A stretch of 64,000 nt of DNA from Flavivirga spongiicola (GTDB taxonomy: Bacteria > Bacteroidota > Bacteroidia > Flavobacteriales > Flavobacteriaceae). Under the pieces are notes generated by a model that ran no database searches, was not told the DNA's origin, and saw only the letters and a program-made list of their open reading frames with translations. Location of the stretch: NCBI RefSeq assembly GCF_030540825.1, contig NZ_JAUOEO010000001.1, positions 1,585,001-1,649,000 on the forward strand, in the 5' to 3' direction. Shown here one piece after another: positions 7,416 through 15,418 of this stretch. How positions within the stretch are numbered: position 1 is the first letter of the stretch; the number at the start of each line of letters is the position of its first letter. The position numbers were made by a program, and so were the translations under genes.

Positions 7416-8963
7416 CTATATCTGGTGTGCTGGTTTAAGTAAATCGTTAACCGTTTTTACAGGATTGAAAGTACTTAAAGGAACCTCAACAAAAATAGAA
7501 TTCCAAAATGCCATACTGCCATTCCATAATCCAGGAAGTTCTAATGCTTTTATGTCTATACCATTTTGAGTTTTTAGGGTTATAAAAGCTGCTTCAGGAT
7601 CTACAAACTCTTTAAGATTGAACTTTTCTCCTTTATAGTTTTTAACACCACAAACCAAATCTGTTGGATTAAAATGAGTCGCATTTTTCACAATTTCTTG
7701 CTGTGTTTCATCTTGAATATTGATTTGAGCAAACTCTACCACTTGTAATGATATATCTCCACTTTCATCTTTCACCCAAAATGGTCCTCCTCCTGGCTCT
7801 CCTTCATTCTTAACCATGCCACATACACGAATTGGGCGATTTAGTTTTTCTTTTAGATATGCCCTTTTTTCTTCTAAAGTAAAATCTTCAAAGTCTGCAT
7901 TAATAACGACATTCATCTTATTAGATAAAAATAATGCCATTTCTAAAAGTTTCTCTTCTAAAACAACCGTTTCATCAAGTTTATCCATAAACGCAAAAAC
8001 CTGTTCTTGAACTTTTACAAGAATACCTACAAGCAATTTTTTATATTCTGAAACCTCAATATTTTTTTCAGAAACGACTATATTATCAACATTTTTAATA
8101 AAAATAAGATCGTTATTTAAGTCGTTTAAATTTTCTAACAATGCACCATGTCCAGCTGGTCTGAATAAAACAGAGTCATCTTCATTTCTAAAAACGACAC
8201 CTTCCTTGGTTAATGCAACCGTTTCTGTTGCTTCTTTTTGATATGAAAACGATACATTAAATGTCGTATTCGTTTTTTGCTCCAGATCCTGTTTTAAACG
8301 ATTTAACTCATCGATAAAATAAGAATGATGCTTTTCTGATACTGTAAAATGAAGGTTTGCCTTATTGTTTGACGATGCGTACAATGTTGACTCAAGCAAA
8401 TGTTCTTGAAAAGCTGTTATGGTTTCATTTTCATATTTATGAAAAGGAAGTAATCCCTTAGGAAAAAAACTATAGTTAAGGCTATTTTCATCCAACATAG
8501 TTTTAACAAATTGCAGCTGTTTTTCACCTGGCGATAAGTTATCAAAATCTGAGTTTTCTTCTTTAGCTTTTGATACTACCTGATTATAAAACGGAAATTT
8601 TTCCAAATTAGAAACAAAAGTTTTAATCAATGTATCGTTATATTTTTCAGCGTAGTCTTCAATACTTTCATTTGAAGGATTGAAATTATTTAAAAACTGA
8701 AATAAAAATTTAAACATTCTGGTAGCCGCTCCAGATGCTGGCACAAACTTTAATAAGGATAAAGAATTTAGCTTTGATTCATACAACTCAATAAAATCTT
8801 TCTTTTCACCCTCACTATAACTCTCAATACCTTCTCCAATAGTTGCAGCTGCTACTAAATTAGAATAGGACATCCCATTTTTTATACGTACTACTTGGGC
8901 ATTAACCTGTTCTATGGTAATCCCTTTTTTTTGTATTTGTTCAATGTCTTTTTCTCTAAACAT
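7416..8963 (-). CDS. DUF4301 family protein
   Basis: The 515-residue cytoplasmic protein is recognised as DUF4301 by its start (FREKDIEQIQKKGITIEQV), the conserved KFVPASGAATRMFK near residue 75, RPAGHGALLENLNDL near 270 and CGMVKNEGEPGGGPFWVKD near 385. The glycine-rich motifs and the Arg/Lys-rich 'ASGAATRMFK' stretch resemble sugar-nucleotide or phosphate-binding loops, but no reaction is established. A TTG codon precedes the ATG at 8963; the ATG gives the normal family start and leaves only three bases after the kinase gene. It sits inside a run of overlapping genes with a PnuC-like transporter and a NadR-like kinase. Confidence 0.82.
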   Translation of the reverse strand: MFREKDIEQIQKKGITIEQVNAQVVRIKNGMSYSNLVAAATIGEGIESYSEGEKKDFIELYESKLNSLSLLKFVPASGAATRMFKFLFQFLNNFNPSNESIEDYAEKYNDTLIKTFVSNLEKFPFYNQVVSKAKEENSDFDNLSPGEKQLQFVKTMLDENSLNYSFFPKGLLPFHKYENETITAFQEHLLESTLYASSNNKANLHFTVSEKHHSYFIDELNRLKQDLEQKTNTTFNVSFSYQKEATETVALTKEGVVFRNEDDSVLFRPAGHGALLENLNDLNNDLIFIKNVDNIVVSEKNIEVSEYKKLLVGILVKVQEQVFAFMDKLDETVVLEEKLLEMALFLSNKMNVVINADFEDFTLEEKRAYLKEKLNRPIRVCGMVKNEGEPGGGPFWVKDESGDISLQVVEFAQINIQDETQQEIVKNATHFNPTDLVCGVKNYKGEKFNLKEFVDPEAAFITLKTQNGIDIKALELPGLWNGSMAFWNSIFVEVPLSTFNPVKTVNDLLKPAHQI

Positions 8964-8966
8964 CAA

Positions 8967-9530
8967 TTATTTTTTTAATAGCTTGTTAATATGTTTAATT
9001 GCTGTTTTCAGGCGTTGTTTTTTATCACCTTTAAGCAATACATAAGGTTTTTTACTTTTTATTAATTCATTTTGAAAAGCTTCAAACATCTTTTCTCTAT
9101 GCTCAGGTTTATCACGCAAATCATCAGCTTCCCAAGGCGTGTCAATATAAGTTAAAAAATATAAATTGTAAGTATTCTCTAACGCGTATTTTTCAAGTAT
9201 TGGGTCACAACTTCCTAAATAATAAGCTTCAGAATACACCTTGGTTTCTAGTAAATCGGTGTCACAAATTAAAACCGAATCTGTTTTTTTTGCCAATTCG
9301 TTTTCTAGTTTCATCTGCCCTTCTGCAATCGGTAATAAATCATCTGGCTCACAAGTTTTACGTTCATTATTCCATTTGTTTTGAAGATATTCTCTTGCAT
9401 ATTCTGGCACCCAAACGGAATCATAATATCTAGCCAACTGTTTTGACAAGGTTGTTTTACCTGTAGATTCCGGACCAAATAAAACTACTTTTACACAGTT
9501 TGCAAATTCTTGTTTATACTTTTCTTCCAT
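8967..9530 (-). CDS. NadR-like P-loop kinase (ribosylnicotinamide/thiamine kinase candidate)
   Basis: The 187-residue protein has a Walker A loop near residue 19 (LFGPESTGKTTLSKQL), then VPEYAREYLQ, ICDTDLLETKVYSE and TPWEADDLRDKPEHR. This is the order of motifs in the C-terminal ribosylnicotinamide kinase domain of NadR, here without the adenylyltransferase domain. Its start overlaps the end of the PnuC-like transporter by 40 bases, so the two are translationally linked. In NadR-PnuC pairs the kinase traps imported nicotinamide riboside. Because a thiamine-binding protein adjoins the transporter, thiamine is an equally likely substrate. The family is clear; the substrate is open. Confidence 0.85.
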   Translation of the reverse strand: MEEKYKQEFANCVKVVLFGPESTGKTTLSKQLARYYDSVWVPEYAREYLQNKWNNERKTCEPDDLLPIAEGQMKLENELAKKTDSVLICDTDLLETKVYSEAYYLGSCDPILEKYALENTYNLYFLTYIDTPWEADDLRDKPEHREKMFEAFQNELIKSKKPYVLLKGDKKQRLKTAIKHINKLLKK

Positions 9531-10123
9531 GATAAATAACCAAATATTGCTATAAATGTAAATCCTAAATATTGAAAACTAGTAAATGTGAACCCCTTAT
9601 AAAAATATAATGGTACTGATATGAGATCCCCAATAATCCAAAAAACCCAATTTTCTAATTTTCTTCTTGCCATTAACCACATGCCAACAAAAAATATGGC
9701 TGTTGTGAGCGTGTCAATATAAGCAACCCAACTTGTCCATTTATCAAAAGCTTTGTAAACCAAAAACACAAATAATAAGGTTGCTAAAAATATAAACACA
9801 CTAATCTTTTTCTCTTTGATTGTTGTTGTTGAAATTGGTGTTACATGTGTTTCATCTATTTTTCTTGTCCAAATATACCAACCATAAACACTCATTATAA
9901 AATAATATGCGTTTATCATCATATCCCCCAAGAGTTCCCACTTGAATAATAAATACACAAATATTATGGTGCTTATCATACCCGTTGGAAAAACCAAAAC
10001 CTTATTTTGTTTTGAATACCAAACAGAAAGAAACCCGAAAATAATTGCTATTATTTCTAATAGTATATCAATTGTTTCATAGCCGGAGTACTGTCCGAAG
10101 AAAAAATCAAAAATGGGGCTCAT
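9491..10123 (-). CDS. pnuC: PnuC family vitamin transporter (PnuT-type candidate)
   Basis: The 210-residue membrane protein has about seven hydrophobic helices and the family signature near the C-terminus (ENWVFWIIGDLISVPLYFYKG) plus the early SVWYSKQNKVLVFPTGMIS. PnuC proteins are SWEET-like facilitators for nicotinamide riboside; PnuT and PnuX subgroups carry thiamine and riboflavin. The gene overlaps the upstream thiamine-binding protein gene by 17 bases and the downstream NadR-like kinase gene by 40. That layout favours the thiamine (PnuT) subgroup, with the kinase trapping the imported vitamin. No THI element precedes this operon, so it is not itself under the riboswitch seen at 6.9 kb. 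Confidence 0.87.
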   Translation of the reverse strand: MSPIFDFFFGQYSGYETIDILLEIIAIIFGFLSVWYSKQNKVLVFPTGMISTIIFVYLLFKWELLGDMMINAYYFIMSVYGWYIWTRKIDETHVTPISTTTIKEKKISVFIFLATLLFVFLVYKAFDKWTSWVAYIDTLTTAIFFVGMWLMARRKLENWVFWIIGDLISVPLYFYKGFTFTSFQYLGFTFIAIFGYLSWKKSINKNLQTV

Positions 10124-10367
10124 AATCGTGTCTATCCGATTTTACAATCTTCATATATAATAAACCACTTTCCATAAGTTCGAAAGCTTCTTTAATTTCT
10201 GTAGTAAGAAGTTTCATTATCTCGTCATAATCACCATAAACTTGTGTGCTTAATGGGTTTTCCATAACCTTAAGATTTGAAGCTCTTAATTTTTTTATAA
10301 AGTGAATAATGGCAGGTTCAAAATCGTTCTGCAAAGGTGTTATCGTTAATTCTACTGATATTTTCAT
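10107..10367 (-). CDS. Thiamine-binding protein, MTH1187/YkoF superfamily
   Basis: The product is an 86-residue single-domain protein beginning MKISVELTITPLQNDFEPAI, with the later segments NPLSTQVYGDYDEIMKLL and MESGLLYMKIVKSD. This is the pattern of the ferredoxin-like MTH1187/YkoF (Thiamine_BP) domain, in which tetramers bind thiamine or its pyrimidine part. It has no signal peptide and should be cytoplasmic. It overlaps the PnuC-like transporter gene by 17 bases, a strong hint that this operon handles thiamine. It could be a carrier or a sensor; the sequence does not decide. Confidence 0.8.
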   Translation of the reverse strand: MKISVELTITPLQNDFEPAIIHFIKKLRASNLKVMENPLSTQVYGDYDEIMKLLTTEIKEAFELMESGLLYMKIVKSDRHDYEPHF

Positions 10368-10384
10368 CGAAAATTTTTATTTTC

Positions 10385-10404
10385 ATTTCCACGAAGGTGG
10401 AAAT
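10385..10404. repeat. REP-like palindrome, copy 1
   Basis: ATTTCCACGAAGGTGGAAAT is a diverged copy of the REP-like palindrome found at 24840, 37112, 37164 and 37267. It lies between the GGGP synthase and the thiamine-binding protein genes. Confidence 0.6.
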
Positions 10405-10481
10405 CTCATATTATTTATTTGTCTTGTGAGAAATTATTATGCTAAACTTATCTTTTCTTCTTGTTCTCTATATTCCTCATT

Positions 10482-11243
10482 TTATTTTTCCCCTTTGGGG
10501 AAATGTCTACCGGACAATGGGGATTTTAATTCATCAAAAAAAGATTCATCTTCTTCAAAAACCGTACCAATAACTACTAAATCAGCTCCGGCATTGTATG
10601 CATTTTCTAATTGTTTTTTACTTCTAATACCTCCACCAACTATTAATGGAATATTTAATGCTCTATTTACATTTGATATAATTTCTTTTGAAACCGAAAG
10701 CTTTGCGCCACTTCCCGCTTCAAGATAAATCAATTTCATTCCAAGTAATTCACCTGCTTTTGCTGTATCCACAATATATTGAATATTAGTTCTTGACAGT
10801 GGTTCTGTTCCTGTTACTCTTTCAACTGCTGTTTCTTTTCCATTTTCAATTAAAATATAACCTGTTGAAATGATCTCAAGATTTGTTTCTTTTAATTTCG
10901 AAATAGACCTTATATGTTTCCCAATTAGATACTCAGAGTTTCTCCCTGAAATCAAAGAAAGGAATAAAATAGCATCTGCTTTACCTGTAATTTGGGTGAC
11001 ATCTCCCGGAAATAGGACAACAGGAAGTTGCGTATGTTTCTTTATTTCTTCAACTAAAATACCAGTAGCATTTTCATCAACAGAGCTTCCTCCAACAAAT
11101 ACATGCGTAGCTATAGATATATTCACCTTATTAATAAAACTTGATACCTTATCAAATTTTATTTTATCGGGATCTATTAAAACAGCAAGTTGTTTCTCTT
11201 CACCGGAAACCGATGTTAATATGTCATTATAAATATGTTTCAT
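10482..11243 (-). CDS. Geranylgeranylglyceryl phosphate synthase family protein (PcrB-like)
   Basis: The 253-residue TIM-barrel protein has the family hallmarks: LAVLIDPDK near residue 19, FVGGSSVDENATG near 49, LPVVLFPGDVTQI near 73, LIYLEAGSGAKLSVS near 170 and PLIVGGGIRSKKQLENAY near 194. These enzymes join glycerol-1-phosphate to a polyprenyl diphosphate. Flavobacterial members belong to the group II GGGP synthases, which use C20 chains in vitro; the product's role in these bacteria is not established. The start codon follows the phosphopantetheinyl transferase stop with no gap, so the two are one operon. Confidence 0.9.
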   Translation of the reverse strand: MKHIYNDILTSVSGEEKQLAVLIDPDKIKFDKVSSFINKVNISIATHVFVGGSSVDENATGILVEEIKKHTQLPVVLFPGDVTQITGKADAILFLSLISGRNSEYLIGKHIRSISKLKETNLEIISTGYILIENGKETAVERVTGTEPLSRTNIQYIVDTAKAGELLGMKLIYLEAGSGAKLSVSKEIISNVNRALNIPLIVGGGIRSKKQLENAYNAGADLVVIGTVFEEDESFFDELKSPLSGRHFPKGEK

Positions 11244-11870
11244 TTAAGCAATTGCGTATGCACAGGTAAACCCTTCAAACTCTAAAAATTGAATATTATA
11301 ACGATGCTTTTCTGTTTTATAATCAATCCAAGCAATCGTTTTATCATCATTATCAGAAAACGGAATCACCAAACAGTGTTTTTGAAAGCTCAACCCAGGG
11401 GTCGCAAATAGTTTATAAAGTGATTCTTTTATACACCAGATAGCAGTCAACTTCTCTATATAGTTTTCATCATTCTCACCTAAATAGTCATTCTCATAAC
11501 CAATAAATTTATGAGCTATTATGGTGATTTTATCTCGCTGTTTTTCAACATCTATTCCAACTATTAAATCACTAATAATAATTGCTGAAAAATGAAACGA
11601 ATGCGTAATAGAAATTTGCTTTCCGTCTTTTAAGTGAGGCTTCCCATTTTCGTCATAAGACAAATCTGAATCTTGATACCCAAATTCTGCTAATAAACAA
11701 CGAACGCTTAGAAAACCTCTTTGATGCAATTCACTTTTCATTCCTAAAACACGCTCTAAACTTTTAGGCTTTAAGTACACAGATTGCATTAAATCATCAT
11801 AAGACTCATCAATCTTCCAGATTTTAACAGTAGTTTTTGAATTTGGGTTTATGGTTTTATAAAGTGGCAT
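11244..11870 (-). CDS. 4'-phosphopantetheinyl transferase superfamily protein
   Basis: The 208-residue protein contains the magnesium-binding motif VGIDVEKQRDKI near residue 104 and WCIKESLYKL near 145, the two signatures of Sfp/AcpS-type transferases. These move phosphopantetheine from CoA onto a Ser of a carrier protein. An earlier SITHSFHFSAIII also fits. Length matches the single-domain-pair (Sfp-like) group rather than the short AcpS group. The target carrier protein is not in this window. It is the first gene of the minus-strand run, divergent from ahcY with 131 bases between them. Confidence 0.88.
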   Translation of the reverse strand: MPLYKTINPNSKTTVKIWKIDESYDDLMQSVYLKPKSLERVLGMKSELHQRGFLSVRCLLAEFGYQDSDLSYDENGKPHLKDGKQISITHSFHFSAIIISDLIVGIDVEKQRDKITIIAHKFIGYENDYLGENDENYIEKLTAIWCIKESLYKLFATPGLSFQKHCLVIPFSDNDDKTIAWIDYKTEKHRYNIQFLEFEGFTCAYAIA

Positions 11871-11893
11871 TTACTTTTCTAAAAGTTATTAGT

Positions 11894-11901
11894 TATCTTT
11901 G
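11894..11901 (+). promoter_or_regulatory. Putative -7 promoter element for ahcY
   Basis: TATCTTTG matches TAnnTTTG and is followed by GC, as at many flavobacterial promoters. No TTG is seen at the -33 position. It predicts an ahcY leader of about 95 bases. Confidence 0.5.
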
Positions 11902-11922
11902 CACCTCCTAATCAGGGTTGTA

Positions 11923-11974
11923 ATTTTTGATAAGCGAATTTAACTATTTAAGTGCTAATCACAATCTTGTTTGG
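11923..11974 (+). promoter_or_regulatory. Conserved-looking hairpin in the ahcY leader
   Basis: The leader can fold GGTTG with CAATC and, inside it, TGATAAGC with GCTAATCA (seven of eight pairs), leaving an A/T-rich 18-base loop. It lies between the -7 element and the ahcY start. It resembles no riboswitch I can name; the fold is by eye. Confidence 0.35.
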
Positions 11975-12001
11975 GTTTAAAAACAAAAAGAAAATATTGA
12001 T

Positions 12002-13318
12002 ATGAGTACAAAAACGATTCCTTATGTAGCCAACAAAGTAAAAGACATTTCTCTTGCTGATTGGGGGCGAAAAGAAATAGAATTAGCCGAAGCAGAAATG
12101 CCAGGGCTTATGAGTTTACGTGAAGAATACAAAAACTCACAACCTCTTAAAGGAGCAAGAATCGCCGGATGTTTACACATGACTATTCAAACGGCTGTTT
12201 TAATTGAAACTTTACAAGCTTTAGGGGCTGAAGTTACTTGGAGTTCTTGTAACATATTCTCTACACAAGACCAAGCTGCTGCTGCGATTGCTGCTGCTGG
12301 AACTGCTGTCTACGCATGGAAAGATATGACAGAAGAAGAATTTGACTGGTGTATAGAGCAAACACTTTTCTTTGGTGAAGACAGACAACCGCTTAACATG
12401 ATACTTGATGATGGTGGCGATTTAACTAATATGGTTTTAGATAAATACCCGGAATTAGCTTCTGGAATTAATGGTTTATCTGAAGAGACTACAACTGGTG
12501 TTCACAGGCTTTACGAGCGCGTGAAAAATGGTACATTACCAATGCCTGCCATTAATGTTAACGATTCGGTTACAAAATCAAAATTCGATAACAAATACGG
12601 TTGTAAAGAAAGTGCCGTAGATGCTATTCGTCGTGCCACAGATATCATGCTTGCTGGAAAACGAGTAACTGTTTGTGGTTATGGTGATGTTGGTAAAGGT
12701 ACTGCTGCTTCTTTTAAAGGTGCAGGTAGTATTGTAACGGTTACAGAAATAGATCCTATTTGCGCATTACAAGCTGCTATGGATGGTTTTGAAGTTAAAA
12801 AACTAGAAACTGTTATTGGTAATACGGATATTGTAATTACTACCACAGGAAATAAAGACATCGTTCAAGCACGTCACTTTGAAGCTTTAAAAGACAAAGC
12901 TATTGTTTGTAATATTGGGCATTTTGATAATGAAATTGATATGGCTTGGTTAAACGAAAATCACGGGCATACAAAAAACACCATCAAACCTCAAGTTGAT
13001 AAATATACGGTAAACGGTAATGATGTCATTATTCTTGCCGAAGGTCGTTTAGTTAACTTAGGTTGTGCTACAGGTCACCCAAGTTTTGTAATGAGTAACT
13101 CCTTTACCAACCAAACTTTAGCACAGATTGAACTTTGGAATAATGCTGATGCTTATAAAAACGACGTTTATATGCTTCCAAAAGCATTAGATGAAAAAGT
13201 GGCTAAATTACACTTAGCAAAAATTGGTGTTGAGCTAACTGAGCTTCGCGAAGAACAAGCAAGTTACATTGGCGTGACTGTTGATGGTCCTTACAAGCCT
13301 GAACATTACAGATACTAG
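12002..13318 (+). CDS. ahcY: Adenosylhomocysteinase
   Basis: The 438-residue protein is a typical S-adenosylhomocysteine hydrolase. It has [16 protein letters not shown] near residue 57, [17 protein letters not shown] near 79, the NAD-binding loop GYGDVGKG at 226-233 and the conserved C-terminus KPEHYRY. The enzyme splits S-adenosylhomocysteine to adenosine and homocysteine, relieving product inhibition of methyltransferases, and keeps a tightly bound NAD. It is a single-gene unit: its own -7 element and leader lie upstream and a terminator follows at 13359. Confidence 0.98.
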   Translation: MSTKTIPYVANKVKDISLADWGRKEIELAEAEMPGLMSLREEYKNSQPLKGARIAGCLHMTIQTAVLIETLQALGAEVTWSSCNIFSTQDQAAAAIAAAGTAVYAWKDMTEEEFDWCIEQTLFFGEDRQPLNMILDDGGDLTNMVLDKYPELASGINGLSEETTTGVHRLYERVKNGTLPMPAINVNDSVTKSKFDNKYGCKESAVDAIRRATDIMLAGKRVTVCGYGDVGKGTAASFKGAGSIVTVTEIDPICALQAAMDGFEVKKLETVIGNTDIVITTTGNKDIVQARHFEALKDKAIVCNIGHFDNEIDMAWLNENHGHTKNTIKPQVDKYTVNGNDVIILAEGRLVNLGCATGHPSFVMSNSFTNQTLAQIELWNNADAYKNDVYMLPKALDEKVAKLHLAKIGVELTELREEQASYIGVTVDGPYKPEHYRY

Positions 13319-13358
13319 ATTTTAGACAATTAGAGCGGCTACGCTCATAGAAATTAAG

Positions 13359-13380
13359 ACCCTTGCAGAAATGTGAGGGT
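13359..13380 (+). terminator. Rho-independent terminator of ahcY
   Basis: ACCCTTGCA-GAAA-TGTGAGGGT forms a nine-pair stem (two G-U) followed at once by six T, 40 bases after the ahcY stop. Confidence 0.85.
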
Positions 13381-13394
13381 TTTTTCTATTGTAA

Positions 13395-13925
13395 GAAACT
13401 TAATTTTATGAAGTGCTATAAAGTTTAAACTCCTTATTACTTTCTATCTGTCTAATATTATAGGCTTTAAACAGGTCTGTAGCCTCTCCATTTATCTGTT
13501 GTGGTAGTTGTATCCCCACTGGATATGATTTATTTACAAAATATATTGAAGCGACCTTGTCGAAAAACCTTTGTCACGAATGGTATACATACGTTTTATT
13601 TTTCCATCATCGGTAAGTTATGCAACTGTGACTGCTTTCTTTTTATCACTTTGGCAAGTGCTCCCTCCCACTTTGTCTTGTTCCCAGCCCTCTTGATACA
13701 AATTCATCAACATGAACATTTCCATCCATTGGACTTTTGTTACTAGAGGATATGGCTTCTCCTATTTTAAGCATAAAAAGACGAGCCATTTTTCCGGTAA
13801 CATCGTAGCGAATTCCATATAACTTATTGAAGGTTTTTAGTGCTTGTTGCCTTTAAAACAAATAAAAAACACCTTGTGAATACCAAATTTGACCTTATGG
13901 AAGATCGTGTTTTCTGTAGCAAATT
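13395..13925 (-). pseudogene. Remnant of an IS1595-family (ISXO2-like) transposase
   Basis: The minus strand translates, across several frameshifts and stops, into consecutive pieces of an IS1595-type transposase: TIFHKVKFGIHK (about 13915), then TFNKLYGIRYDVTGKMARLF and MLKIGEAISSSNKSPMDGNVHVDEFV (13850-13700, carrying the first catalytic Asp), then KAVTVA-like and MYTIRDKGFS-like pieces, TTDKWRGYRP (about 13490) and QIESNKEF. Both the N-terminal zinc-ribbon part and the C-terminus are missing and the frame changes at least three times, so it cannot be active. No terminal inverted repeats were recognised. An open frame on the opposite strand over 13501-13746 is a shadow of this remnant. Confidence 0.8.
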
Positions 13926-13967
13926 CAATATTTCTACAAATATTCCTCAAATGATACTATAGAGCAA

Positions 13968-14085
13968 AAAAGGTATACTGTGGAATTACTCCCTATAGTC
14001 CAGATTTAAATCCTATAGAAATAGACACAGACAAAATATTAGAGAAAAATTTTACTATAATTGATGGAAAAAATAACAAAAAATG
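13968..14085 (+). pseudogene. Remnant of an IS630-like transposase C-terminus
   Basis: The plus strand reads GITPYSPDLNPIEIDTDK, containing YSPDLNPIE, the hallmark around the last catalytic Glu region of IS630/Tc1-type DDE transposases. Only about 35 codons remain before a stop, and no start or upstream domain is seen. It abuts the IS1595-like remnant, so this intergenic space has taken more than one insertion. Assignment rests on one motif. Confidence 0.6.
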
Positions 14086-14320
14086 AAGAGTTATAAGAAA
14101 AATCTTTAGCTTGTGTTTTATTCTTATAAATAATCAAAAATTATTACAAATTTATGTGTGCGTCTTGGGTATTTTTTTATTTTTGGCAATTCGAAATTTG
14201 TTACTATAATACATTGATTATGTAGGAATTACCCTCGATCAACACATTATCTTACCGTTAAGTAACATTTTTTCACGACAAAACACATATAATTTCAATT
14301 GCTATACATATAATAACTTT

Positions 14321-15118
14321 ATGAAAATGTTTAGATTAATATTCATTCTTTTAGTTTTTACCAGCGCAACTACAGCTCAAGTAGGAATAGGCACAACCAG
14401 TCCTGAAGGGGCCTTAGATATATTTGCATCAAATTCTGGTGTTTTATTTCCTAGGGTTGCACTAACTGCAAAAAATGTTGCAGCACCAGTATTAAACCCT
14501 GATGGAGGATTACTGGCTGTAAGCACTGTTGTATACAATACAGCAACTGCTGGAGTTTCTCCCAATGTAGTAAAACCTGGTTACTATTATTGGTCAGGGA
14601 CAGATTGGGTATCTTTTGCTACTGATACAAACTTAGATTATTTAGGTATACCAAGAACTGCCGTATTTGAATCAAGTTCGAATATCTCAAACTTTTTAAA
14701 TGGTATAGGGGCTGGCGGTAAGCAAAATATACCTATGACAGAAATAACAAATCATACCGGGTCTAATGGTCTCACATTTAACTCAGCAACAAATCAAATT
14801 ACTTTTAACCCTGGGGTATATCAAATATCTTTTGCCTATGAAGGAACTCATAATAGAGCTGGGTGCACTGTATCATCGCATTTTGTAGATTTCCCTGTTG
14901 GATCTGGATCATCAACTAGAATACATTCAACAGCTACTCATAATTCAGGAGGAACAAGCAATTATGGAGGAATTATTCAATATGTTACAAAAATAACTAG
15001 TACACGTGTTTGGACAATTGCTTTAGGAAGAGGTCAATCAGGAAATTGCTATGGTACAGGAAATTTTATAAGGGGAGTAAGTACTCAATTATCAATTTTA
15101 AGATTGAGTGATGATTAA
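14321..15118 (+). CDS. Secreted surface protein with C1q/TNF-like C-terminal domain
   Basis: The 265-residue protein has a signal peptide (residues 1-19, ending TTAQ) and then VGIGTTSPEGALDIFA, the opening seen in many flavobacterial secreted and tail-fibre-like proteins. A middle segment ends YYYWSGTDWVSF. The last 130 residues (NGLTFNSATNQITFNPGVYQISFAYEG and after) look like a C1q/TNF-type jelly roll. It probably acts at the cell surface or outside the cell; no partner is adjacent. No T9SS sorting domain is seen. It stands alone beside the transposon remnants, so it may be accessory. Confidence 0.72.
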   Translation: MKMFRLIFILLVFTSATTAQVGIGTTSPEGALDIFASNSGVLFPRVALTAKNVAAPVLNPDGGLLAVSTVVYNTATAGVSPNVVKPGYYYWSGTDWVSFATDTNLDYLGIPRTAVFESSSNISNFLNGIGAGGKQNIPMTEITNHTGSNGLTFNSATNQITFNPGVYQISFAYEGTHNRAGCTVSSHFVDFPVGSGSSTRIHSTATHNSGGTSNYGGIIQYVTKITSTRVWTIALGRGQSGNCYGTGNFIRGVSTQLSILRLSDD

Positions 15119-15318
15119 TAATTTTCTGCTGTCCATTTAAACACGATATTGCTTTTATCGTTTTATTAAAAGTTAAAATAAGTAGAACTTACAAAACTTT
15201 GCATAAAACAAGTAAACCATATTGGCATAAAGGCTAAAGGGTCTTACAAGTTAAAGCTTTACAGATATTAAGAATTCCTGTAAAACAGAAATCTCAAATT
15301 CCGAAAAATAAAAATTCT
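15119..15318. other. Intergenic stretch without recognised content
   Basis: AT-rich sequence between the surface protein and the terminator at 15319. No gene, RNA or repeat was recognised on either strand. Confidence 0.6.
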
Positions 15319-15346
15319 AAATCCCAAGCACAGATGCTTGGGATTT
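15319..15346 (+). terminator. Strong hairpin terminator
   Basis: AAATCCCAAGCA-CAGA-TGCTTGGGATTT is a perfect 12-bp stem followed by TT CT. It lies between the surface protein gene and vsr and would insulate vsr from upstream transcription. Confidence 0.85.
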
Positions 15347-15418
15347 TTCTGTTATGTACAACTCAACCTAAGGTTTGTTTTTGATTGATTCATAATTATT
15401 TATATTTTAGAAGTAATT

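Noticed and set aside
10368..10481. A second TPP riboswitch before the thiamine-binding/PnuC operon
   Set aside because: No CTGAGA or other THI blocks are present on the minus strand there.
11905..12001. Known SAM or S-adenosylhomocysteine riboswitch before ahcY
   Set aside because: The hairpin does not show the conserved sequence of any such class I can recall; kept only as an unnamed folded leader.
13501..13746. Open frame of about 81 codons on the plus strand
   Set aside because: It is antisense to the decayed IS1595-like transposase, whose motifs are clear on the minus strand.
15119..15418. A decayed methyltransferase partner for Vsr
   Set aside because: No cytosine methyltransferase motifs were seen in any frame in this stretch.
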